DNA from: Caldifarciminota bacterium
GTDB lineage: Bacteria > Hydrothermota > Hydrothermia > UBA1063 > CAJXJZ01
Length of the DNA stretch: 60,743 bases
Direction: 5' to 3'
Assembly (NCBI GenBank): GCA_027038175.1
Contig: JALVYB010000017.1
Coordinates: 1 to 60,743 of the forward strand
This document shows positions 54,101-60,049 of this stretch, in pieces. The notes under the pieces were generated by a model. That model did no database searches, was not told the origin of the DNA, and saw only the letters and a program-made list of their open reading frames with translations. The first letter of the stretch is position 1; each line of letters begins with the position of its first letter. Both the position numbers and the translations under genes were made by a program.

Positions 54101-54295
54101 TTAAAGTATGAAAAGAGAGTTTATGAAAACGAGAAACTACATACCCTTGTTTTACGGTACAGATTGGGAGAGATATATATCATTGGAGGACATAAGGATA
54201 AAGGGATGCAGATTATGAGAGAGTTGTACCCTATTCTTGAAAGAAAAGGCATACTCCTTTACATTGGAAGAGTCGCAACATACATATTCGATTAA
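51125..54295 (+). CDS. GGDEF-STAND ATPase-TPR signalling protein
   Basis: This 1056-aa protein fuses three modules. Residues 1-165 are a diguanylate cyclase with GGDEF at 85-89 and an RxxD site (RESD, 76-79). Residues 175-480 are an AAA_16/STAND ATPase with Walker A GEVGVGKT (202-209) and Walker B ILVFDDVQWID. A winged-helix-like segment follows, then TPR repeats fill about 560-1056. There are no membrane segments. STAND ATPases switch on ligand-driven oligomerisation, so c-di-GMP synthesis may be gated by assembly. It starts 4 nt after the peptidase gene. Confidence 0.92.
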   Translation: MYDNKYYTDELTGVLNRRYLHLIVNREISRSKRYNSSFSLIIADLDNFKLINDTFGHMKGDRALAIFADVMKKALRESDTIIRYGGDEFVIILPETSLDEAKIAAERILENLRKVEFQGATLSASMGVASYPRHGSSWEEIFSMADRALMMAKRMGKGRVALPDESQNGFIIPTRELVGRREETTRLINMLNTKGILHIVSGEVGVGKTRLVKDTLNAIKRPFIYVQSLGTLGGVPYFVLINLLKKLATEQRADFFISFERIPDPLKVEIIKLLPDLFPVASYDNYQRGDKYRLFESVISLLDDMFKDSSPILVFDDVQWIDRESAEFISYVVHMAKDKFIPLAVLRSEEAEKSYINEILEILGRMRLYDELVVNPLSRHATGRMLSSIMGGEVDEGLLDAVYNETGGNPFFIEEVVKSLADKGYVYNNNGIWYIKKDYRIEPSKNVEEVIKRKVRSISEKEKEILLFSAIYGRRIDPYVLTRASGINEGEVYDALDRLVRIGLLKERGGGDEYIFSEGIVIDTVLEEVSKGKLKFYHRKIADALKEVHGQNLYGILDELIYHYDMAGMEDEAKKYYKTAGDRAIGIYAYDKALDYYLRVLDSIDNEQKARDIAYSIYYIFRNLGNMETFESAMNTLLDKFPSLVGMVSEMLGDAYTQRGMFNKAVEILKRGIEHSNDEIEKTKLKVRLAWALLYQDKGDEAKGIVTEAISFYNEILKNLDDEEKSRTVLKALVGAYNTLASSYLIRGDAEKAKKHYREYLEFIKRENVDNEYNYAVGLVNLAIACLRLDKEGEAIESLKEAKSISEKLHSIYLDAMVDLVLGELYVIGGEIEKAGEYLEDAHKKYVAMNNEMRIIETDLSLYRYYLYRKKIGMALEIINEAMELARLLANDEYVVNLLKGKVEVFIEKGDVLQGLKIVDTIYSDYSEIAKNMATSLKLLKARLFVLSGLFDKAIDTYREIIKKEPENTEALLGIAEAMVKKGNIEEGIGEALKYEKRVYENEKLHTLVLRYRLGEIYIIGGHKDKGMQIMRELYPILERKGILLYIGRVATYIFD

Positions 54296-55215
54296 AATTC
54301 CCTGGCAATTGTGGTTATTGCGTAAAAACTTTTATTGTCGCTTTCTACAACTGTTGCCCCTGTTATTCCCAGCACAAATCCTTTATAGGTAATAGACAGA
54401 TTGCCATTTAGGTCCAGATGGTAGGTATTGGTATTAAAGAAGGTATCCCTGTAGGTTTTATGAGCAATATTCCCAACCAATATAAGAGAGACGTACTGTC
54501 CACTCAGAAAACAGGTGAGATTTAACCCTGGCATAACATAGTTTTCATTAAAATCCGTTTCCAGAAATGGTCCCATCATAATACCCTTTGCTCCAAAAAG
54601 TGGCTGTACCCTAAGGTTATTGTAAAGAAACTCTATGTCCTGTTCCAATTTGAGGTTTTTATATATTGCATGGGTATAAGAGGCTTTTGTTGCGAGCACT
54701 GTCTCCTTGTGTGTAAATGCCCCAAGGATAAATAAAGATAATTTTCCGGACATGATGGAAAAGTTAAATGAACTCTCAGGCTTTTTTGTGTCAAAACCAT
54801 ATTTTATGGTATGTTGAAACTGAATTGCATTCTCTGGCCAGTTAAAATGATATGTGATGCCAATAAATCTGCCTCCCTGTGTTATAGTGTCGTATTTACC
54901 CTCTTTTGAGAAGAAAACATCTAACATTCTATCTGGTGTACGAAGAAGAAAAGTTAAGTCAGTATAGTTTGTCGAGGAATCTTTTAATATGTTCCCATAA
55001 CTTTCAAATATCCCCTTTTCATAATTGTACTGTACATTGAAATATTTTTTGCCCAGATATAGCTGAATGGAATTGATGTCGGAAAATAGAGAAATAAATA
55101 TACTGTTCTGGCTGGTGGTGTATACTGTGTCGGAATTGTAGATAAAGATCTTTGTGTTTGAACGCGAATTTTCAAATCCTACACGGAAGAATGCCAGTAT
55201 TAGAATTAGCGTCAT
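54292..55215 (-). CDS. Predicted outer-membrane beta-barrel protein, unknown function
   Basis: The 307-aa product is not recognised. It begins with a hydrophobic stretch (MTLILILAFFRVGFENS) that may be a signal peptide. Alternating aromatic/polar strands follow (e.g. FNFSIMSGKLSLFILGAFTHKE and HLDLNGNLSITYKGFVLGITG), and it ends in Phe, as outer-membrane barrels do. It overlaps the coiled-coil gene upstream by 4 nt and is the last gene of a three-gene exported-protein operon. It converges on the GGDEF-ATPase gene with a 4-nt overlap. Confidence 0.6.
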   Translation of the reverse strand: MTLILILAFFRVGFENSRSNTKIFIYNSDTVYTTSQNSIFISLFSDINSIQLYLGKKYFNVQYNYEKGIFESYGNILKDSSTNYTDLTFLLRTPDRMLDVFFSKEGKYDTITQGGRFIGITYHFNWPENAIQFQHTIKYGFDTKKPESSFNFSIMSGKLSLFILGAFTHKETVLATKASYTHAIYKNLKLEQDIEFLYNNLRVQPLFGAKGIMMGPFLETDFNENYVMPGLNLTCFLSGQYVSLILVGNIAHKTYRDTFFNTNTYHLDLNGNLSITYKGFVLGITGATVVESDNKSFYAITTIAREF

Positions 55216-56090
55216 TTACTTTCACTCAGTATTCTCTGTATCTCTTTGTAATATTTATCGGCTGTTTTTCTGTTGCCTTTACTAATTGCATCGACATACA
55301 GGTTAAAAAGTTTATAAACTTTCTCTTTAAGTTCCGGAGAAAGATGTGCAGATTTTATTCGGGCTTCTATTGTTTTTATCTTAAGGTTTAAAATGTTTTT
55401 CTTGTCTAAAATGCGTTTCCGTATGGATTTTAACAAAAGTAACGAAATACCGTAATTCCCCCTTTGATACTCGGCAATTGCCCTGTTATACATTGCCTTT
55501 ATTTCGGAATCGTTTGTAGACTCAACACTTTTTTTAAGTGACCTTAATTCTGATTTTATTATTTCGGGAGAGATATTGCTTAACATTTTAGATCTTCCTA
55601 TGGCGCTTTTAAGAATTGTAAGACAAGACCTGGACTCAATCAGTGATGCTTTATATTGCTCTTTCTGAAAATACATCTCTGCGTTTTTAAGGGAAGTAAT
55701 CGCTCGCTGTAATTCAGCCTTTTGGTGCTCTTTTATATTGTCCAGTGTGTTTATGTACTCAAGTCCATTCCGACAAAGAAGGATTCCTCTTCTTGATTTT
55801 ATCCTTCCTATGGCTATTTTCACTGCAAATGAAGCCAGTTCTTTTGCTTCACGCGCGTATAACATAGATAGTTGATAGTTCCCATGATTAAATAACCACT
55901 TTGCTTTCTTTACCCCTTCAATTGCTTTTTGAAGAATTTTCATGGCTTTCTGGGACCCTGATTCCCTTATCCTCGGTGCAACTGACTTAATATATGTTGC
56001 TGTATTTTGTAACTCTGAAAATGCCATCTCCCTCATGCCTCCGTAAAGAGGCATGAGGGAGATTAGAAGTACAAAGAACAGTTTTTTCAT
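55212..56090 (-). CDS. Exported helical protein of unknown function
   Basis: The 292-aa product has a clear signal peptide (MKKLFFVLLISLMPLYGG) and is otherwise almost all helix. Repeated units of the type AIEGVKKAKWLFNHGNYQLSMLYAREAKELA, AITSLKNAEMYFQKEQYKASLIESRSCL and AIAEYQRGNYGISLLLLKSIRK look like divergent TPR or alpha-solenoid repeats. It is likely periplasmic. It lies 1 nt after the lipoprotein gene and has no ribosome-binding site of its own, so it is coupled. Confidence 0.7.
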   Translation of the reverse strand: MKKLFFVLLISLMPLYGGMREMAFSELQNTATYIKSVAPRIRESGSQKAMKILQKAIEGVKKAKWLFNHGNYQLSMLYAREAKELASFAVKIAIGRIKSRRGILLCRNGLEYINTLDNIKEHQKAELQRAITSLKNAEMYFQKEQYKASLIESRSCLTILKSAIGRSKMLSNISPEIIKSELRSLKKSVESTNDSEIKAMYNRAIAEYQRGNYGISLLLLKSIRKRILDKKNILNLKIKTIEARIKSAHLSPELKEKVYKLFNLYVDAISKGNRKTADKYYKEIQRILSESK

Positions 56091-56091
56091 T

Positions 56092-56997
56092 TTATTCGTT
56101 GCTTACCCTGTAAATATAGAGCCAGATGTTTGAAACATATGGATAGTTAGAATTGTGGAATGAGGGCTCCTCTATAATATCAACTGCAGCATGGTATATT
56201 CCGGTTTCCATTGGTGTATACCATATTCCTTCATAATATCCGCCTGTCTGATTGTAAAACATTCTATCCCTTCTATGTCTAAATCTTGCTGTGTTATAGT
56301 GGAGAAAAGCATAAACGAATGGTTCTGTTTTATCAACATATACTCTTACACGTACCTTTTGACCGGGCAGGAATGTGGGAATAGAATCCCTGTTCCAGAG
56401 AGTGGATGGATTGTCCAGAACAATTGTCTCAATTTCGTTGTTATTTTCATCGAGTTTTGTAACTTCCACTTTGGTAATATTCACCTTTACAATGGAATCT
56501 GGCAGGTTCTGAGTATTGGATTCAACATTGGATATTCCTTTCAATCTCCATCCCTTTCTCACAGGTTCATCTGGGTCACCTTCTCTCACAAACATGGCGT
56601 ATCTTTCTGTGCGGTCTGTAAAATTCTTAATCGAGTCCGTAAGTGCCCCGGGACTGTCAGGTGCCCATACTACGTGGAAAATTCCAGTCAGGTTACGGTT
56701 TATTGTAACCATTGCGGTGTCGTTATCAATGTGTATAGAAATATCAGTGGATACGTCTGTAATCTGTCTCCCCCAGCCAACAATAAATCCTTTTGACCCG
56801 GCTTTTGTAGTACCGGGGATAGTATCGTCTTTTGTGCCTGAATCATTAACTGCGGTGGTAGAGTTGAAGTAGTCCGCATAGTCACCTTGGATGAGTGCCT
56901 GTATGGCATCCTCATCACTGGTTGTTTCTGTGTTTTTAGTGCACCCCGCAACAAGCAGGGCTACCACTATCATGAGTACTGCTGGTTTGTATTTCAT
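56092..56997 (-). CDS. Lipoprotein of unknown function
   Basis: The 301-aa product begins MKYKPAVLMIVVALLVAGC, a textbook lipoprotein signal. The rest is beta-rich with no recognised domain. A region of about residues 60-150 (RQITDVSTDISIHIDNDTAMVTINRNLTGIFHVVW) and a C-terminal beta-sandwich-like part (LPGQKVRVRVYVDKTEPFVYAFLHY) can be seen. GGAGGTG lies before the ATG. It heads the minus-strand operon that is divergent from the histidine kinase gene. Confidence 0.8.
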   Translation of the reverse strand: MKYKPAVLMIVVALLVAGCTKNTETTSDEDAIQALIQGDYADYFNSTTAVNDSGTKDDTIPGTTKAGSKGFIVGWGRQITDVSTDISIHIDNDTAMVTINRNLTGIFHVVWAPDSPGALTDSIKNFTDRTERYAMFVREGDPDEPVRKGWRLKGISNVESNTQNLPDSIVKVNITKVEVTKLDENNNEIETIVLDNPSTLWNRDSIPTFLPGQKVRVRVYVDKTEPFVYAFLHYNTARFRHRRDRMFYNQTGGYYEGIWYTPMETGIYHAAVDIIEEPSFHNSNYPYVSNIWLYIYRVSNE

Positions 56998-57025
56998 TTT
57001 ACACCTCCTTTTCCCACTTTCATTT

Positions 57026-57041
57026 TACAATTTTTATGCCA
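57026..57041 (-). promoter_or_regulatory. Possible sigma-54 promoter of the exported-protein operon
   Basis: On the minus strand the sequence reads TGGCAT-AAAAA-TTGTA. The -24 part and spacing fit the sigma-54 consensus, but the -12 GC is GT. No good sigma-70 alternative is seen: TAAAAT nearby lacks a -35 box. Its position opposite an NtrC-type regulator gene is the main support. Confidence 0.35.
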
Positions 57042-57113
57042 GTATGGCGGAGTTGTGGAATCGTTGTTGTTCGGAGGCTTTTAAAAGGAAGTGGGAGAAC
57101 TATGTGTGCCTTA

Positions 57114-57129
57114 TGGAACATGGTGTGCA
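57114..57129 (+). promoter_or_regulatory. Possible sigma-54 promoter upstream of the kinase/NtrC pair
   Basis: TGGAACATGGTGTGCA has GG and GC separated by exactly 10 nt and matches the TGGCACRNNNNTTGCW consensus except at two positions. Its start point would be near 57141. The resulting leader has no Shine-Dalgarno, so it would suit the kinase gene less well than the leaderless promoter downstream. It may be an alternative or an autoregulated input. Confidence 0.4.
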
Positions 57130-57141
57130 CCTGGGGGCACA
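57124..57141. other. Inverted repeat in the divergent regulatory region
   Basis: TGTGC (57124-57128) and GCACA (57137-57141) flank 8 nt, ending 3 nt before the -35 box of the kinase promoter. It also overlaps the -12 part of the possible sigma-54 promoter. The whole 183-nt gap between the lipoprotein and kinase genes (56998-57180) holds no gene, only these promoter-like elements. It could be a regulator-binding site. Confidence 0.4.
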
Positions 57142-57144
57142 TAT

Positions 57145-57173
57145 TTGCACGCCCGTATTATCTGATTTAATAT
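57145..57173 (+). promoter_or_regulatory. Leaderless-type promoter of the histidine kinase/NtrC operon
   Basis: TTGCAC (57145-57150), 17 nt, TAATAT (57168-57173). The ATG at 57181 lies 7 nt beyond the -10 box, and no ribosome-binding site is present. Confidence 0.72.
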
Positions 57174-57180
57174 TTCCAGT

Positions 57181-58401
57181 ATGAAGAAGTATGCTCCAGT
57201 ATTTGTGGTTTTTATAGTTTTTATGGTTACCCTTTTTCTGGCAGGTAATATTTTTGTAAGACACTATGAGAATGTCGCAAAGAATGAGTTTAAATCCAAT
57301 ATTCTTTTTATAACCCACATGATGGAAAATAGAATGGTACCATATCTGGGTATTAAAAATGCTCAGGACCTTCTTAAGATGGTTTCAGATGATATTATGC
57401 AAGAAAATGGAGACCTAAGGTGCATAAGTATTTATGATGCATCAGAGAATATTTATTTTAAAGCATGGAGGACAGAAACATGTGCCAAGCTCAATAAGAA
57501 AAGGATATGTGAAGAACCTCCCTGTGTGTTTATAAAAAAAGAAGGTGATAACGATATTGTTGGCGTTTATGACGGAGTGGAGGATATATTTCAGAATACG
57601 TATTACATAGAGTATATTTTCAAAACCAGAGTGTTTGTTCCACTCTATTCTTTGAGATTATATTTTAATCTCTTTTTCGTCCTGTTTCTTTTAAGTGAAC
57701 TTGTAATTTTTTATATTACTCGCAAGACAGATAGTAAACTCGCAAGTATGAGAGAGTCTCTTATAACTGCAGAACAGTCGTGGGTTATGGAGAGACTCGC
57801 AGGTCTTTTAGCACATGAACTAAAGAATCCCCTGTTTGTAATATCAGGTAACATAGAGCTTAGTGACATGCCGCCTGAGGAAAAGAAGATTATAAGTGAT
57901 GAAATCATCAGGATTAAAAGTATTATAGAAAGATACGAGGGAGTAATGAGAAAAAATAAGAAGACCTATACCAATCTTAATGAGGCTATGCGTTATATTG
58001 AGCATCTTTTCAGTGCGCAATTTGAGAAAAAGGGGCTTTCTTTAAAACTCGATATAGGCAGAGAATATAAACTCAGGATCCCTTTTGATGACTTTAAACA
58101 GATTGCTCTAAACATAGTAATAAATGCGCTTCAGGCTCGATCATCCATAAATATTAGAGCAAAAAGAGAGAATGGTAGGGTTAAAATCTATTTTTGCACA
58201 GAGGGGCCTGAGATTCCCAAAGAGATACAAAAAAGGTTATTTGAGCCATATTTTACTACCAAGAAAGAGGGAACAGGGCTTGGACTATTTATTTCAAAAA
58301 GCCTTGCGGAACAGAGTGGTGGAACCCTTTATTATAAATACGTTGAGGGGCAGAATTGTTTTATTCTGGAGGTGAATGTTTATGAGAATTCTGGTAATTG
58401 A
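57181..58401 (+). CDS. Membrane sensor histidine kinase, NtrB-type, with cysteine-rich periplasmic loop
   Basis: The 406-aa product has two membrane helices (5-24 and about 160-179) enclosing a periplasmic sensor of about 130 residues with four cysteines (C81, C101, C110, C115). The cytoplasmic part has the H-box LAHELKNPLF (phospho-acceptor H212), N-box NIVINALQA and the G-boxes KRLFEPYFTTKKEGTGLGLFIS. The cysteines could bind metal or form disulphides, so redox or metal sensing is possible. It overlaps its regulator by 20 nt. Confidence 0.93.
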   Translation: MKKYAPVFVVFIVFMVTLFLAGNIFVRHYENVAKNEFKSNILFITHMMENRMVPYLGIKNAQDLLKMVSDDIMQENGDLRCISIYDASENIYFKAWRTETCAKLNKKRICEEPPCVFIKKEGDNDIVGVYDGVEDIFQNTYYIEYIFKTRVFVPLYSLRLYFNLFFVLFLLSELVIFYITRKTDSKLASMRESLITAEQSWVMERLAGLLAHELKNPLFVISGNIELSDMPPEEKKIISDEIIRIKSIIERYEGVMRKNKKTYTNLNEAMRYIEHLFSAQFEKKGLSLKLDIGREYKLRIPFDDFKQIALNIVINALQARSSINIRAKRENGRVKIYFCTEGPEIPKEIQKRLFEPYFTTKKEGTGLGLFISKSLAEQSGGTLYYKYVEGQNCFILEVNVYENSGN

Positions 58402-59656
58402 TGATGAGAAGGAAATAGTCTCAATGCTTAGTAGATTCCTTATGAAAAAGGGATTTCGGGAAGTAAGTGGTGAACATAATCCAGAACGTGCATTGCATGC
58501 TATAAGAAATGGAGAGTATGACCTTATAATATCTGATCTTGTTATGGAACCTTATGATGGATTTTACATGTTGCAAGAGGCTAAGAATCGCGGGATACCT
58601 TTTATTATGATGACAGCCCATGCCTCTGTTGATAGTGCTGTAAAGGCTATGAAGATGGGTGCAAGTGATTATGTGGTAAAACCTTTTAACCTTGAGGAAC
58701 TTTACGTTAAGATTCTTCGCATTGAAAAGGAGAAAAAACTTGAGAATGAAAATGAGCTGCTCAAACAAACAGAGATTATTGCATATTCTCCCTCCATGAA
58801 AAGGGTACTGGAACTTGTAAATAATGTCGCTCCCACAGATTTTCCCGTGCTACTTCTTGGCGAAACCGGAGTTGGGAAAACCCTTATAGCCCATTTAATA
58901 CATCAAAAGAGCAAAAGAAACAATGGTAAATTCGTATCAATTAATGTGGCTGGTATTCCAGAAAGTCTACTGGAAAGTGAACTCTTTGGATATGAGAAGG
59001 GTGCATTTACAGATGCTGTTAAATCAAAACCAGGGATGTTTGAACTGGCGGATAAAGGAACTCTTTTCCTTGACGAAATAGGGAATATTTCCATGTCAGC
59101 CCAGGTAAAACTCCTTAAAGTACTTGAGGAGGGTACATTTTATAGGCTCGGAGCCCACTCTCCTACAACTGTGGATGTACGAATAATATCAGCCACAAAT
59201 AGCAATTTAAATGAGAAAGTAAAGAAAGGAGAGTTTAGAGAAGACCTCTATTACAGAATTTCCGTGTTTCCCATAGAAATTCCACCTCTTAGAGAGAGAA
59301 AGGAGGATATTGCGCCTCTCGTAAATTACTATTTTCAAAGGTTCGGGCACAAAGAGGGAATAAGCAGAGAGGCGTTTATCAAACTTCAGAGCTATTCTTG
59401 GCCTGGGAATGTTCGGGAGTTGATTAATGTTGTACAACGGGCTATAGTCTTATCAGGCGGAAAAAGAATAGAAGCAGAACACATTGTGTTACATGAAAAT
59501 CTAAACGCTGAAGTAGGAAATCTTATGGAGGCTGAAAAACAAATGATCATTGACGCACTCAAAAAAACAGGTGGCAATAAAAAAGAAGCGGCAAAACTCC
59601 TCGGTATTACAAGGAAACAGCTTTACACAAGATTGAAGAAGTACGGCTTAATGTAA
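58382..59656 (+). CDS. NtrC-family response regulator (sigma-54 activator)
   Basis: The 424-aa product has a receiver domain (D7/D8, phosphoacceptor D52, T78, K100). The AAA+ domain has Walker A GETGVGKT (160-167), GAFTDA (207-212), a common variant of GAFTGA, and Walker B LFLDE (228-232). A Fis-type HTH follows (NKKEAAKLLGITRKQLYTRLKKYG). The ATG at 58382 is preferred over 58376 because GGAGG (58368-58372) then has a 9-nt spacing. It pairs with the upstream kinase and should act with the RpoN encoded at 47052. Confidence 0.96.
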   Translation: MRILVIDDEKEIVSMLSRFLMKKGFREVSGEHNPERALHAIRNGEYDLIISDLVMEPYDGFYMLQEAKNRGIPFIMMTAHASVDSAVKAMKMGASDYVVKPFNLEELYVKILRIEKEKKLENENELLKQTEIIAYSPSMKRVLELVNNVAPTDFPVLLLGETGVGKTLIAHLIHQKSKRNNGKFVSINVAGIPESLLESELFGYEKGAFTDAVKSKPGMFELADKGTLFLDEIGNISMSAQVKLLKVLEEGTFYRLGAHSPTTVDVRIISATNSNLNEKVKKGEFREDLYYRISVFPIEIPPLRERKEDIAPLVNYYFQRFGHKEGISREAFIKLQSYSWPGNVRELINVVQRAIVLSGGKRIEAEHIVLHENLNAEVGNLMEAEKQMIIDALKKTGGNKKEAAKLLGITRKQLYTRLKKYGLM

Positions 59657-59659
59657 CAC

Positions 59660-59688
59660 TTGACACACCACTTGTATTACTGTATTAT
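59660..59688 (+). promoter_or_regulatory. Leaderless-type promoter of the GntR-ABC operon with TGTATTA direct repeat
   Basis: TTGACA (59660-59665), 17 nt, TATTAT (59683-59688). The ATG at 59695 is 6 nt downstream. TGTATTA occurs twice with an 8-nt period (59673-59679, 59681-59687). GTAT (59674-59677) and ATAC (59689-59692) form an inverted pair around the -10 box, a likely operator for the GntR protein. Confidence 0.82.
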
Positions 59689-59694
59689 ATACCT

Positions 59695-60048
59695 ATGACA
59701 GTAGAACACATGAATTTTGACAGCAATATACCAATATATATCCAGATTGCTGATTACATCAAGAATCTTATATTCAGAGGAGTTATAGAGTCCGGGGAGC
59801 GTATCCCATCAGTGAGGGAACTGGCAAAGGAACTGGGAGCCAATCCCAATACTGTTCAGAAGGCTTATTCCCTTCTTTTAAAAGAGGGGTTTTTAAAAAC
59901 AAAGCGTGGAATTGGGTATTTTGTGACGGATGATGAAGAGTTTCTCCAGAGGAAAAGAAAGGAGGCTCTTTTAAATTTTGTCCGTGAAGTTAAGGAGAGG
60001 TTGAAAAAATCAGGTTTTACGCTTGAAGAATTTAAAAGGGAGCTGTAA
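59695..60048 (+). CDS. GntR-family (YtrA-type) transcriptional repressor
   Basis: The 117-aa product has an N-terminal GntR winged helix (PIYIQIADYIKNLIFRGVIESGERIPSVRELAKELGANPNTVQKAY) and only a short C-terminal helix pair, the YtrA subfamily layout. YtrA proteins repress the ABC transporter operon they belong to. The ATG at 59695 suits a leaderless mRNA; an internal ATG at 59710 is the alternative. The ABC ATPase gene follows after 1 nt. Confidence 0.93.
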   Translation: MTVEHMNFDSNIPIYIQIADYIKNLIFRGVIESGERIPSVRELAKELGANPNTVQKAYSLLLKEGFLKTKRGIGYFVTDDEEFLQRKRKEALLNFVREVKERLKKSGFTLEEFKREL

Positions 60049-60049
60049 T

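Noticed and set aside
57132-57150. GGGGGCAC-ATATT-TGC as a sigma-54 promoter
   Set aside because: The GG that is followed by CAC is 9 nt from the GC instead of 10; sigma-54 is strict about this spacing. The element at 57114 fits better.
58999-59020. GAFTDA in the NtrC-type regulator as a broken sigma-54 contact loop
   Set aside because: GAFTDA is a frequent natural variant in active enhancer-binding proteins, and all other AAA+ motifs are intact.
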